DNA of 64,000 nt from Kutzneria viridogrisea (GTDB lineage Bacteria > Actinomycetota > Actinomycetes > Mycobacteriales > Pseudonocardiaceae): contig JACJID010000002.1 in NCBI GenBank assembly GCA_014138725.1, positions 324,001 through 388,000 on the forward strand, read 5' to 3'. A program made the translations under genes and the position numbers. Below, piece by piece: positions 1 to 19,400 of the stretch. Below the pieces are notes generated by a model. The model was given only the letters and a program-made list of their open reading frames with translations, was not told the origin of the DNA and did not search any database. Each line of letters starts with the position of its first letter. Position 1 is the first letter of the stretch.

Positions 1-2335
1 GGGCTCGAACAGCACCGACTGCCGGGTGTTGGCGTACCAGTAGTTCGTGTCCATCTCGGACCCGTCCACCCAGTCCCCGGTCACCGTGGAGAAGATCGGC
101 ACGGTGGCCGTGCGCGGGCTGACCTCGGCCAGCTGCGCGAGCATGTCCTCGCGGACCACCTCCACGTGCGCGGAGTGCGAGGCGTAGGTGGCCGGGATCT
201 TCTTGGCGCGGATGCCCTCGGCGGTCAGCTCCTCCACCAGCGCGTCCAGCGGGTCCATCTCCCCGGAGACCACGACCGAGGCGGTGCTGTTGATCGCCGC
301 CACGGACAGGTCCGGGTAGTTCGCCAGCCGCGCCTCGACCTCGTCCGCGGACAGGTTGATCGAGGCCAGCGCCCCGTGCCCGGCGAGCTTCTCGCGGGCC
401 AGGGTGCTGCGCACGGTGAGCACCAGCAGGGCGTCGCGCAGGGACAGCGCACCGGCGAAGCAGGCCGCGCCGATCTCGCCCTGCGAGTGGCCGACCACCG
501 CGTCGGGCTTGATCCCGTAGGAGCGCCACAGCTCCGCCAGCGACACCATGACCGCGAACAGCGCGGGCTGCACCACGTCGACCCGCTCCAGCGAGGGCGC
601 GCCCTCGGCCTCGCGCAGGACCTCGATCAGCGACCAGTCCACGAACTCGGTCAGCGCGGCGTCGCACTCGGCCATGCGCGCGGCGAACACCGGTGCGGAG
701 TCGAGCAGTTCACGGGCCATGCCCGCCCACTGCGAGCCCTGCCCGGGGAAGACGAACACGGTGCGGCCCTTGGCCTTCGCCGTGCCGCGCAGCACGGCGG
801 CGGAGACCGAGTCCTCGGCGAGGGCGGCCAGCCCGGCGCGGTAGTCGGCCAGGTTGTCGGCGATCACCGCGGCCCGGTGCTCGAAGGAGGAGCGGGTGGT
901 GACCAGTGCGTGGCCCACCGCGATCGGGTCCAGCCCGGGGTTGTCGTCCACATAGGACAGAAGTCGCTCGGCCTGGCCGCGCAGCGCCTCGGGCGAGCGG
1001 CCGGACAGCACCCACGGCGCGGGCGCCTCGGCGCGGGCCGCCGGGGTGGGCGCGTCCTGGGCGGGCGGCTCCTCGATGATGACGTGCGCGTTGGTGCCGC
1101 TGATGCCGAACGAGGACACCGCCGCACGGCGCGGCTGGCCGTTGCGCTGCCACGCGACCGGCTCGGTGAGCAGGCGGACGTTGCCAGAGGCCCAGTCCAC
1201 GTGCGGGGTGGGCTCGTCCACGTGCATGGTCATCGGCAACAGGTCGTTGCGCATGGCCATGATCATCTTGATGATGCCCGCGGCACCGGCCGCCGCCTGG
1301 GTGTGGCCCAGGTTGGACTTGACCGAACCCAGCCACAGCGGGCGGTCGTCGGGGTGGTCCTGGCCGTAGGTGGCCAGCAGGGCCTGCGCCTCGATCGGGT
1401 CGCCCAGCTTGGTGCCGGTGCCGTGCGCCTCCACCACGTCGACCTGGTCACCGGTCAGCCCGGCGTTGGCCAGGGCCTGGCGGATGACCCGCTGCTGGGA
1501 GGGGCCGTTCGGGGCGGTCAGGCCGTTGGAGGCACCGTCCTGGTTGACCGCGGAACCCTTGACCACGGCCAGGATCTGGTGGCCGTTGCGGCGCGCGTCG
1601 GACATGCGCTCCAGCAGCAGCATGCCAAGGCCCTCGCCCCAACCCGTGCCGTCGGCGGAGGCGGAGAAGGACTTGGACCGGCCGCTGGCCGACAGCGCGC
1701 CCTGGCGGCTGTAGTCCACGAAGGTGCTCGGGGTGGACATGATCGTGACACCACCGGCAAGCGCCAGCTCGCACTCGCCCTCGCGCAGGGCCTGGGCCGC
1801 CAGGTGCAGGGTCACCAACGAGGAGGAGCAGGCCGTGTCGATGGTGACGGCTGGGCCCTCCAGACCGAGCACATAGGACACTCGGCCGGAGGCGACGCTG
1901 CCGGAAGTTCCCGTTCCCACATAGCCTTCGGCCCCGTCGCCCAGCGCGAACAGGTGGGCGCCGTAGTCGTGGTACATGACCCCGGCGAACATGCCGGTGC
2001 GGCTGCCCTTGAGCGAGTGCGGGTCGATGCCCGCGCGCTCGATGGCCTCCCAGGACGCCTCCAGCAGCTTGCGCTGCTGCGGGTCCATCGCGATGGCCTC
2101 GCGCGGGGAGATGCCGAAGAAGGCCGGGTCGAAGTCCGCGGCGTCGTAGAGGAAACCGCCCTCCTGCACGTAGTTGGAGCCGCCCTTGCCGTCCTCACCG
2201 GACAGCGAGTCCAGGTCCCAGCCGCGGTCGGTGGGCATCGCGGCGATGCCGTCCCCGCCACGCTCCACCAGCCGCCACAGGTCCTCCGGCGAACGGACCC
2301 CGCCGGGGTACTGGCAGCTCATGCCCACGATCACG
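1..2335 (-). other. Module F2 (partial): KS-AT(methylmalonyl)
   Basis: KS 1070-2340 with IDTACSSS near 1835 and SNLGHT; AT from about 760 to the window edge with GHSQGE near 490 and TYASHS near 190, predicting methylmalonyl-CoA. The AT core ([33 protein letters not shown]) differs from the methylmalonyl ATs of B2, C3 and D4, so it has a separate origin. Reductive domains and ACP lie beyond base 1. Confidence 0.9.
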
Positions 2336-5300
2336 ATCGGGTCGTCGTCGGCGCGGCGGTTCACCTGCACCGCAACGACTTCCGCCGCCACGCCGGAGAC
2401 CTCGGTGAGCAGGTGCTCGGCCAGCACCACGGTGTTCGGGTAGTCGAACACCAGCGTGGCGGGCAGCCGCAGCCCGGTGGCCACGTTGAGCCCGTTGCGC
2501 AGTTCCAGTGCCGTCAGGGAGTCGAAGCCCAGGTCCTTGAACGCCCGCTCGGGGTCGATGCCCTCCAGCGAACCGTGGCCCAGCACGGCGGCGACCTGCC
2601 CGCGCACCAGGTCGACCACGGCTTCGCGCCGCTCCGACTCGGGCAGCGCGGCGATGTGCTCGCCCAGCAGGGAACCGGTCCGCTTGGCCACGGCCTCGGC
2701 GGCGCGGCGGCGGGCCACCGGCACCAACGTGCGCCAGATCGGCGGCAGGGACTCGCCCAGCGCGCGCAGCGCGGCCAGGTCGGTGCGCATCGGCACGACC
2801 AGCGCACTGTCCACACCGGACGCTACGTCGAACAGCTCGGTGCCCTCGGCGGCCATCAGCGGCAGCACACCGCCGCGGGCGATGCGCGACTTGTCGGCCT
2901 CGTCCAGGTGGCCGCTGACCGCGCTGGCCTCGTCCCACAGGCCCCAGGCCAGGGACTGACCGGGCAGACCGGCGGCCCTGCGGTGCGCCATGAGCGCGTC
3001 CAGGAAGGCGTTGGCGGCCGAGTAGTTGCCCTGCCCCGCGGCGCCGACCACGCCGGAGATCGAGGAGAACACCACGAAGGCGCGCAGGCCGCTGGTCAGC
3101 TCGTGCAGGTGCCAGACCGCGTCCACCTTGGGGCGCAACACCTTGTCCAGCCGCTCCGGGGTCTGCGACTGGATGATGCCGTCCTCGACCACACCGGCCA
3201 GGTGCACCACACCGATCAGCGACAGCCCGGAGACCAGCGCGGCCACCGAGTCACGGTCGGCCAGGTCGCAGGCGGCCAGTCGCACCTCGGCGCCGAGTTC
3301 GCGCAGTTCGGCGGCGAGTTCCTGGGCGCCAGCGGCCTGCTCGCCGCTGCGGCTGGCCAGTACGAGGTCGCGGACCCCGCGCTCGGCGACCAGGTGCCGG
3401 GCGAACAGGCGGCCCAGCACACCCGTGCCGCCGGTCATCAGCACCGTGCCCGGCCCGCTCCAGTCCACCTCTTCGGTGGACTGCGTGGCGCGGGCGAAGC
3501 GTGCCGCGTGCACAACTCCTTCGCGGACAACGACTTGCGGTTCACCGCAGTCGATCGCGGTGGCCAGCGCTTCGCGGGAGGCCTGCGTGTCGTCCAGGTC
3601 GACCAGCACGAACCGGCCCGGGTTCTCCGCCTGCGCCGAGCGCACCAGACCCCAGATCGGGGCGTGCACCAGGTCGCTGACCTCGTTGCCCACCGCGAAC
3701 TTCGTGACGATCGCCAGCGTGCCCTGCTCTTCGTCCAACCAGGACTGAAGGCGGGCCAGCACCTCGTGCGCGGCCTGGTGTGCCTGCGCCACAACGTCTT
3801 CGGTGCCGGTCGGCGCCAGCTCCACGATCGTCGCGTCGGTCTCGGTGCGGGCCGTCACGGGGATGCGAACCCAGTCGACCGTGAACAGCGAGTTGGTGCT
3901 CTGCTGGGCGAGATCGCCGCCGATTCCCCGCAGCACCAGGGATTCCGCCGACAGCACGGGGGTGCCCGCCGGGTCGACGACCTGCACGGAGACCGTGTCC
4001 TGACCGGCGGGCGCGAGGCTGACCCGCACCGTGCTCGCACCGGCCGCGTGCAGGGACACGCCGTTCCAGGAGAAGGGCAGCAGGGTGGACCCGCTGCCGG
4101 AGCCGCCCACGGTGCTGGTGCCCAGCCCCAGGGAGTGCAGGCCCGCGTCCAGCAGCGCCGGGTGGATGCCGAACCGACCGGCCTCCGCCACGGCCTCCTC
4201 CGGCAGCGCGACCTCGGCGAAGACCTCGTCCCCGCGCCGCCACGCCTGCCGCAGGCCCTGGAACACCGGTCCGTACAGCAGACCCGCGTCGGCGAGCCGG
4301 TCGTAGGCGCCCTCCACGGTCAGCGGCTCGGCCTCGGCGGGTGGCCAGGTGGCGTCCACGACCGCACCGCGCTGACCGACGCCCAGCGCGCCGGTCGCGT
4401 GCAGGGTCCACGGCTGCTCGCCGTCCTCGTCGGGCCGCGAGTGCACGCTCACCGTGCGGGTGCCCTGCGCGTCCGGGGCGCCGACGAGCACCTGCACGTG
4501 CACGCCGCCGTGCTCGGGCAGGGCCAGCGGCACCGCCAGGGTCAGCTCCTCGACCCGGTCGCAGCCCACCTCGTCACCGGCCCGGATGGCCAGCTCCAGG
4601 AAGGCCGTGCCGGGCAGGATGATCGTGCCCGCGACCACGTGGTCGGCCAGCCACGGGTGGGTCTGCACCGACAGGCGCCCGGTGAGCACGAACCCGTCGG
4701 AGTCGGCCAGCCCGACGGCGGCGCCCAGCAGCGGGTGCTCGGCCGAGCGCATGCCGATGTAGCGGATGTCGCCCAGCCCGGCGATGGTCTCCAGCCAGTA
4801 CCGCTCGCGCTGGAACGCGTAGGTCGGCAGGTCGATCCGCCGGGCGCCACTGTCCGCGAAGTACTCGGCCCAGTCGACCTTGCCGCCGTTGACGTGCAGC
4901 GTGGCCAGCGCCGTGACGATGGTCTGCGCCTCGTCGCGGTCCTTGCGCAGCACGGGGATGCCCTCGGCCATCGCCGACAGCACACCGTCCGGCCCGAGCT
5001 CCAGGAACTTCGTCACGCCCTGCGCACGCAGGTGCTCGACGCCAGCATGGAAGCGCACGGCCTCACGCACGTGGCGCACCCAGTACTCGGGAGTCGTCGG
5101 GTCGCCCTCGGTGTTGCCCACCACCGGGATCTGCGGCTGATTGAACGTCAGCCCCGAAGCGACCTTGCCGAACTCCGCCAGCATCGGGTCCATCAACGGC
5201 GAGTGGAACGCATGGCTCACCGTCAGGCGACGAGTCTTACGGTCGGTGAAACGTGAGACGACAGTCTCAACCGCGTCCTCGTCGCCCGACACGACCACCG

Positions 5301-7401
5301 AGTCCGGCCCGTTGATCGCCGCGATCGACACCCGGTCAGTCAGATGCGGAACAACCTCGTCCTCAGTCGCCTGGATCGCGACCATCGCACCACCAGTGGG
5401 CAGCGCGCCCATCAACTTTCCGCGCGCCGCAACCAACTTCGCCGCGTCCTCCAGCGACAGGATGCCCGCGACGTGGGCCGCGGCGAGTTCGCCGATGGAG
5501 TGCCCGATGAGGTAGTCCGGCTTGACGCCCCAGGACTCGAACAGCCGGTACAGCGCGACCTCGATCGCGAACAACGCGGGCTGCGTGTACTCGGTCTGGT
5601 TCAGCAACTCCGAGTCGCCGAACATGACGTCCTTCAGATCAGTGGAAAAGTGCGCCAGCACCTCATCCAAAGATCCAGCGAACTTGGGAAAAGCCGCGTA
5701 CAGCTCCCGGCCCATGCCCGCACGCTGCGAACCCTGGCCGGAGAACATGGCCGCCAGCTGCCCCTCGGTGGCGACACCAGTGATCAGGCTGGGGGCCGAC
5801 TCCCCTGCCGCGAGAGAGCGCAACGCCTCAGGCCCCAGCGCGACGGCGCGGTGCTCGAAGGCCGACCGCGCGGTCGCCAGGGAGTAGCCGAGGTCGAGCG
5901 GGTCCTGGTCGATCAGCGGCAGCAGGCGCTCGGCCTGGGCGCGCAGGGCCTCGGCCCCACGGCCGGACACCAGCCACGGCACCACCGGCAGCGCCTTGCG
6001 CTCGGCGGCCTGCTCCTCGCGGGCGGGTGCCTGCTCGATGATCGTGTGCGCGTTGGTACCGCTCACGCCGAACGCGGAGATGCCCGCGCGGCGCGGGTGA
6101 CCGTTCTCAACCCACGGGCGGGACTCGTTGAGCAGCTTGACGTTGCCCGCCGTCCAGTCCACATGGGACGAAGGTGTGTCGGCGTGCAGGGTTTTGGGCA
6201 GCACCCCGTGTTGCAGCGCCAGCACCATCTTCATGACCCCGGCGACACCGGCAGCCGCCTGCGTGTGGCCGATGTTCGACTTCACCGAGCCCAGCCACAG
6301 CGGCTCCTCGCGGTCACGGCCGTAGGTGGCCAGCAGCGCCTGCGCCTCGATCGGGTCGCCCAGCGAGGTGCCGGTGCCGTGCGCCTCCACGACGTCCACA
6401 TCGGACGGTGACAGACCTGCGCTGGTCAGCGCCTGCCAGATCACGCGCTGCTGGGACGGGCCGTTCGGGGCGGTCAGGCCGTTGGAGGCACCGTCCTGGT
6501 TCACGGCGGAACCCTTGACCACAGCCAGGATCGGGTGCCCGTTGCGCTGCGCGTCGGACAGCCGCTCCAGCAGCAGCACGCCCGCGCCCTCGCCCCAGCT
6601 CACTCCGTCGGCGTCATCGGAGAAGGCCTTGCTGCGCGCGTCCTGGGCCAGGCCGCGCTGGCGGCTGAACCCGATGAAGGCGCCGGGGGTGGCCATGATC
6701 GTCACGCCACCGGCCAGCGCCAGCGAGCACTCCTGCGAGCGCAGTGCCTGCGCGGCCAGGTGGATCGCGACCAGGGAGGAGGAACAGGCCGTGTCGATCG
6801 TGACGGCCGGGCCCTCAAGGCCGAGCACGTAGGACACCCGGCCGGAGACCACGCTGGCGGAGTTGCCGGTGCCCAGGTACGCCTCGGTGTCGGACTTGGC
6901 CAGTGCGAACAGGTTGCCGTAGTCCTGGCCGTTGGTGCCCGCGAACACGCCGACCTGCCCGCCGCGCAGCGAGTTCGGGTCGATGCCCGCCCGCTCGAAG
7001 GACTCCCAGCAGATCTCCAGCAGCAGCCGCTGCTGGGGATCCATGGCCAGGGCCTCGCGTGGGGAGATGCCGAAGAACGCCGGGTCGAACTCGCCCGCCT
7101 CCGCGACGAACCCGCCCTCCTTGACGTAGGAGGTGCCGGGCGCGTCGGGGTCGGGGTTGTAGAGCCCGTCCAGGTCCCAGCCGCGGTCGGTGGGGAACTC
7201 GGTGATCGCGTCGGTGCCCTCGGACAGCAGCCGCCACAACTGCTCGGGCGTGTCGGCCCCGTCCGGGAACCGGCAGCTCATGGCCACGATGGCGATCGGC
7301 TCAGGCTCTCCGGCCTCCACCTCGCGCAGCCGCTGCCGCGTCTGGTGCAGATCAGCGGTCACCCGCTTGAGGTAGTCGAGGAGCTTGTCTTGGTTCGCCA
7401 T
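1..7401 (-). CDS. PksF: type I PKS, module F1 complete and F2 cut by the window edge
   Basis: 2467 codons are open from the ATG at 7401 to base 1 with no stop, so the 3' end lies outside. Order by residue: docking coiled coil 1-30 ([14 protein letters not shown]), KS 37-455, malonyl AT 554-867, DH 887-1137, KR 1167-1504, ACP 1614-1660, KS 1687-2110, AT from 2214 to the edge (GHSQGE, YASH; methylmalonyl). The N-terminus matches the docking class of the PksE tail. F1 should make an alkene and F2 should add a methyl-branched unit. Whether F2 has reductive domains, and whether a thioesterase follows, cannot be seen. The second KS reads [17 protein letters not shown], unlike the FSRQRGL/GRCK form of most others here. 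Start chosen on the RBS (GGAGAGG, 5 nt) and alignment with siblings. Confidence 0.96.
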   Translation of the reverse strand, partial: MANQDKLLDYLKRVTADLHQTRQRLREVEAGEPEPIAIVAMSCRFPDGADTPEQLWRLLSEGTDAITEFPTDRGWDLDGLYNPDPDAPGTSYVKEGGFVAEAGEFDPAFFGISPREALAMDPQQRLLLEICWESFERAGIDPNSLRGGQVGVFAGTNGQDYGNLFALAKSDTEAYLGTGNSASVVSGRVSYVLGLEGPAVTIDTACSSSLVAIHLAAQALRSQECSLALAGGVTIMATPGAFIGFSRQRGLAQDARSKAFSDDADGVSWGEGAGVLLLERLSDAQRNGHPILAVVKGSAVNQDGASNGLTAPNGPSQQRVIWQALTSAGLSPSDVDVVEAHGTGTSLGDPIEAQALLATYGRDREEPLWLGSVKSNIGHTQAAAGVAGVMKMVLALQHGVLPKTLHADTPSSHVDWTAGNVKLLNESRPWVENGHPRRAGISAFGVSGTNAHTIIEQAPAREEQAAERKALPVVPWLVSGRGAEALRAQAERLLPLIDQDPLDLGYSLATARSAFEHRAVALGPEALRSLAAGESAPSLITGVATEGQLAAMFSGQGSQRAGMGRELYAAFPKFAGSLDEVLAHFSTDLKDVMFGDSELLNQTEYTQPALFAIEVALYRLFESWGVKPDYLIGHSIGELAAAHVAGILSLEDAAKLVAARGKLMGALPTGGAMVAIQATEDEVVPHLTDRVSIAAINGPDSVVVSGDEDAVETVVSRFTDRKTRRLTVSHAFHSPLMDPMLAEFGKVASGLTFNQPQIPVVGNTEGDPTTPEYWVRHVREAVRFHAGVEHLRAQGVTKFLELGPDGVLSAMAEGIPVLRKDRDEAQTIVTALATLHVNGGKVDWAEYFADSGARRIDLPTYAFQRERYWLETIAGLGDIRYIGMRSAEHPLLGAAVGLADSDGFVLTGRLSVQTHPWLADHVVAGTIILPGTAFLELAIRAGDEVGCDRVEELTLAVPLALPEHGGVHVQVLVGAPDAQGTRTVSVHSRPDEDGEQPWTLHATGALGVGQRGAVVDATWPPAEAEPLTVEGAYDRLADAGLLYGPVFQGLRQAWRRGDEVFAEVALPEEAVAEAGRFGIHPALLDAGLHSLGLGTSTVGGSGSGSTLLPFSWNGVSLHAAGASTVRVSLAPAGQDTVSVQVVDPAGTPVLSAESLVLRGIGGDLAQQSTNSLFTVDWVRIPVTARTETDATIVELAPTGTEDVVAQAHQAAHEVLARLQSWLDEEQGTLAIVTKFAVGNEVSDLVHAPIWGLVRSAQAENPGRFVLVDLDDTQASREALATAIDCGEPQVVVREGVVHAARFARATQSTEEVDWSGPGTVLMTGGTGVLGRLFARHLVAERGVRDLVLASRSGEQAAGAQELAAELRELGAEVRLAACDLADRDSVAALVSGLSLIGVVHLAGVVEDGIIQSQTPERLDKVLRPKVDAVWHLHELTSGLRAFVVFSSISGVVGAAGQGNYSAANAFLDALMAHRRAAGLPGQSLAWGLWDEASAVSGHLDEADKSRIARGGVLPLMAAEGTELFDVASGVDSALVVPMRTDLAALRALGESLPPIWRTLVPVARRRAAEAVAKRTGSLLGEHIAALPESERREAVVDLVRGQVAAVLGHGSLEGIDPERAFKDLGFDSLTALELRNGLNVATGLRLPATLVFDYPNTVVLAEHLLTEVSGVAAEVVAVQVNRRADDDPIVIVGMSCQYPGGVRSPEDLWRLVERGGDGIAAMPTDRGWDLDSLSGEDGKGGSNYVQEGGFLYDAADFDPAFFGISPREAIAMDPQQRKLLEASWEAIERAGIDPHSLKGSRTGMFAGVMYHDYGAHLFALGDGAEGYVGTGTSGSVASGRVSYVLGLEGPAVTIDTACSSSLVTLHLAAQALREGECELALAGGVTIMSTPSTFVDYSRQGALSASGRSKSFSASADGTGWGEGLGMLLLERMSDARRNGHQILAVVKGSAVNQDGASNGLTAPNGPSQQRVIRQALANAGLTGDQVDVVEAHGTGTKLGDPIEAQALLATYGQDHPDDRPLWLGSVKSNLGHTQAAAGAAGIIKMIMAMRNDLLPMTMHVDEPTPHVDWASGNVRLLTEPVAWQRNGQPRRAAVSSFGISGTNAHVIIEEPPAQDAPTPAARAEAPAPWVLSGRSPEALRGQAERLLSYVDDNPGLDPIAVGHALVTTRSSFEHRAAVIADNLADYRAGLAALAEDSVSAAVLRGTAKAKGRTVFVFPGQGSQWAGMARELLDSAPVFAARMAECDAALTEFVDWSLIEVLREAEGAPSLERVDVVQPALFAVMVSLAELWRSYGIKPDAVVGHSQGEIGAACFAGALSLRDALLVLTVRSTLAREKLAGHGALASINLSADEVEARLANYPDLSVAAINSTASVVVSGEMDPLDALVEELTAEGIRAKKIPATYASHSAHVEVVREDMLAQLAEVSPRTATVPIFSTVTGDWVDGSEMDTNYWYANTRQSVLFEP
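5069..5449. repeat. Copy 1 of a 381 bp identical tract within the AT of F1
   Basis: Read base by base, this tract matches 13993-14373 (constant offset 8924) with no difference I can see. The first flanking mismatches are at 5068 and 5450. It spans the HAFH motif and downstream part of the AT. Synonymous sites agree as well as replacement sites, which points to recent exchange. Confidence 0.9.
5612..5695. repeat. 84 bp first-module AT block, F1 copy
   Basis: Encodes the AT stretch [14 protein letters not shown]...VMFGDSE with codons rare in this locus (TTT, GCT, GGA, TCT, TTG, GAT). Identical to the E1 copy. Confidence 0.9.
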
Positions 7402-7448
7402 CCTGGCCTCTCCAGTCTTGCTTGGTCCCGGGCGCGTTTCGTGGCGGC
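7402..7448 (-). promoter_or_regulatory. PksE-PksF junction and ribosome binding site
   Basis: A 47 bp gap. GGAGAGG at 7413-7407 is 5 nt before the PksF ATG (7401-7399), the strongest Shine-Dalgarno match in the window. No terminator is visible. Confidence 0.85.
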
Positions 7449-16352
<8,904 letters not shown>

Positions 16353-16405
16353 GTCTCGTCACCTTCCTTGCCACTGACCCGAGCCACCGCACCGAAAGCT
16401 CGCGG
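16353..16405 (-). promoter_or_regulatory. PksD-PksE junction and ribosome binding site deciding a GTG start
   Basis: A 53 bp gap. GGAAGG at 16367-16362, inside a longer purine run, is 9 nt before a GTG at 16352-16350. This supports GTG as the PksE start. It gives [13 protein letters not shown], aligned with the docking domains of PksD and PksF. No in-frame ATG is close. I see no terminator. Confidence 0.85.
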
Positions 16406-19400
16406 TCAGGACCCGAACTCCTTGTCGATGAGGTCGAACAGCTCGTCCGCGCTGACGGACTCCAGTTCGTCCTCGGCGGCCGCGGCCGGTTCCACCGCGC
16501 CACCCCTGAACTGCGCCAGCAACTCCTCCAGCTTGCTGGTGATCGTCGTGCGCAGGCCGTCGTCCCCGGCGACCCGTCCGAGCAGCCCGCCGAGCTGGTC
16601 CAGCTCCCCGAGCACCACCGAGGACGTGGACACCTCCTCGGGCACGATCTCCGCCAACAGGTACCCGGCCAGGGCCTGCGGAGTCGGGTAGTCGAACACC
16701 AGGGTCGCGGGCAGCCGCAGCTCGGTGGCCGCGTTGAGCCGGTTGCGCAGCTCCACCGAGGTGAGCGAGTCGAAGCCCAGCGCGTTGAACGCCTGCTCCG
16801 GCTCGATGTCCTCGGCCGACCCGTGCCCGAGCACCGCGGCGACCTGGTCGCACACCAGGTTCAGCAGCGCCTGCGCACGCTCCTTTTCGGACAGTCCGCC
16901 CAGCGCCTTGGCCAGCGACACCGTGCTGGTCTGCGTGCTGGCCGCCGCGGCCGCCCGCCGGGCCGGGGCCTTGACCAGGCTCCGGTACAGCGGGGACAAC
17001 GCGTCGCCCTGCGTGGCAAGGACCTTGGTGTCCAGGTTCATCGGCAGCAGTGCGGGCTCGTCCACGCCCAGCCCGGCGTCGAACAGGCCCAGGCCCTGCT
17101 CCACCGAGAGCGGCAGCATGCCCGAGCGCGCCATGCGCTGGATGTCCGCCTCGGTGAGCTGGCTGGTCATGCCCGCGCCCTGCGCCCACGGACCCCAGGC
17201 CAGCGAGGTCGCTGGCAGGCCCTGTGCCCTGCGGTGCTGGGCGAAGGCGTCCAGGAACACGTTGGCGGCGGCGTAGTTGCCCTGGCCGGGTCCGCCGAAC
17301 ACGCCTGCGGCACCGGAGAAGACCACGAACATCGCCAGGTCCTGGCCCTGCGTCAGCTCGTGCAGGTTGACCACGGCGTCCACCTTGGGGCGCAACACCT
17401 TGTCGACTCGCGCCTGGTCCAGCGAGGCGATCACGCCGTCGTCGACCACACCGGCCGTGTGCACCACACCGGTCAGTGCCACGCCGTCCAGCACAGCGGC
17501 CAGCGCGTCCCGGTCGGCTACGTCGCAGGCCGCGATCCGCACGCTGGCACCGAGTTCGGTCAGCTCGGCGGCCAGCTCCGGCGCGGAACCCGTGCGGCTG
17601 AGCAGCAACAGGTCGCGCGCGCCGTGCTCGGTCACCAGGTGGCGGGCCACCTGCGCGCCGAGCCCACCGGTGCCACCGGTCACCAGCACGGTGCCCTCGG
17701 GGTCCACGGCCACCGGCATGGTCAGCACGACCTTGCCGATGTGCTTGCCCTGGCTGATGAAGCGGAACGCCTCGGCCGCGCGCCGGATGTCCCAGGTGGC
17801 CACCGGCAGCGGCCGGAGCACCCCGCTCTCCAGCAGCGCCAGGATCTCCGTGAGCATCTCGCCGATCCGCGCGGGGCCCGCCTCGACCAGGTCGAAGGCC
17901 CGGTAGTCCACGCCCTGCGGGTCGCGGAGGTCGGCCTTGCCCATCTCGACGAACCGGCCGCCCTGGTGCAGCAACCGCAGCGAGGAGTCGATGAACTCCC
18001 CGGCCAGCGAGTTGAGCACCACGTCAACGCCCTCGGAGAACTTGGCCTCGAACTCCAGGGTCCGCGAGGAGGCCAGGTGCTCCTCGGCCACGCCCAGCGC
18101 CCGCACGGCGTCCCACTTGCCGGTGCTCGCCGTGCCGTACACGGTGGCGCCCAAGTGGTTGGCCAGCTGCACGGCCGCCATGCCGACACCACCGGCCGCC
18201 GCATGCACCAGGATCGACTCGCCACGCTGGAGCTTTGCCAGGTCGATCAGGGCGTAGTAGGCCGTGAGGAACACGATCGGCGCGGAGGCCGCCTCGGTGT
18301 AGCTCCAGCCCTGCGGCATCCGGGCCACCATGCGGCGGTCGGCCATGACGGTCGGACCGAAGGCCCCGCCGAACATGCCCATCACCTTGTCGCCGGGGGC
18401 CAGGTCGGTCACGTCTGCGGCCACCTCGGTGATCACGCCCGCGCCTTCCAGGCCCATCGCGCCCGCCTCGCCGGGGTACATGCCCAGCGCGTTGAGCACG
18501 TCGCGGAAGTTCACGCCCGCGGCCCGCACGGCGATCCGCACGTGGCCGGGCAGCAGCTCGGCCTCCGCCTCGGGCGCCGGGATGAGCCGCAGGTTGTCCA
18601 GCGTGCCCTTGTCCACGGAGTCCAGTCGCCACGGGCCTTCCGCAGGCGTGGCAAGGACTTCCGCCCCGACCCGGACCAAGCGGCCCGCGTGCGCCACGCC
18701 CTCGCGGACGACCACCTGCGACTCGCCCGCCGCGATCACACCCGGCAGAGCCTCCACAGAGGACTGTTCGTCGTCCACGTCCACCAGCAGGAAGCGGCCG
18801 GGGTTCTCCGACTGCGCGGAGCGGACCAGGCCCCAGACCGGGGCGTAGGCCAGGTCGCGCACGTCCTCGTCCCGGATGGCCATGGCCCCGCGGGTGACGA
18901 ACACCAGCTTGGTGTCCTCGAACCGCTCCTCGGCCAACCAGGACTGCACCAGGTCCAGCACCCGGTAGATGCCCTGCCGGACATCCGCGGCCACGTCCCC
19001 GGTCGCCTCCCCGTTGGCCACCAGCGGAACCAGCAGCACGTCGGCGGTGACGCCCTCGATCCCATCCACCGACTCCGCGCCCAACAGGGCCGCCAGCTTC
19101 AGGTTGTCGTGACCCAGTACGGCCACCGACTGCTCCAGTTCCGGCTGGCTGGTCGCGAACTTCGTCCAGTCCAGTCGGAACAGCGAGTCCTGGTGGGTCG
19201 CCCTGGTGTCCTGGATCTGCTCCGCGGACACCTCGCGCATCGCCAGCGACCCGATCGTCGCCACCGGCTGACCGGCCGCGTCGCACACGGCCAGCGCCAG
19301 CGAGTCGGCCCCGGACTGCGTGAGCCGGACCCGGACCGTGGACGCGCCGCCCGCGTGCAGGGACACGCCGCTCCAGGAGAAGGGCAGCCGCGACTTGCCG

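Larger units (their letters stand above)
2350..7300 (-). other. Module F1: KS-AT(malonyl)-DH-KR(B)-ACP
   Basis: KS 6040-7290; AT 4800-5740 with GHSIGE (near 5497) and HAFH (near 5212), malonyl, first-module subtype. DH 3990-4740 with HxxxGxxxxP in [12 protein letters not shown] (near 4645) and Asp in HPALLDAGL (near 4155). KR 2890-3900 with TGGTGVLG (near 3435), the LDD position reading VED, and FSS...NYSAAN, B-type. ACP LGFDSL near 2528. No ER. Expected outcome: an alkene. Confidence 0.92.

Noticed and set aside
16353-16405. A terminator or promoter between PksD and PksE, and at the other junctions
   Set aside because: Gaps are 20 to 53 bp, lack a hairpin followed by T residues, and hold a well-placed RBS. 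They fit a single transcript.
18680-19210. A separate domain between DH and ER of D5, and likewise between DH and KR in B1 and F1
   Set aside because: The sequence (SLxRLDW..., APVWGLxRSAQxENPxRF) is the structural subdomain of the KR, which precedes ER or KR in reducing modules.
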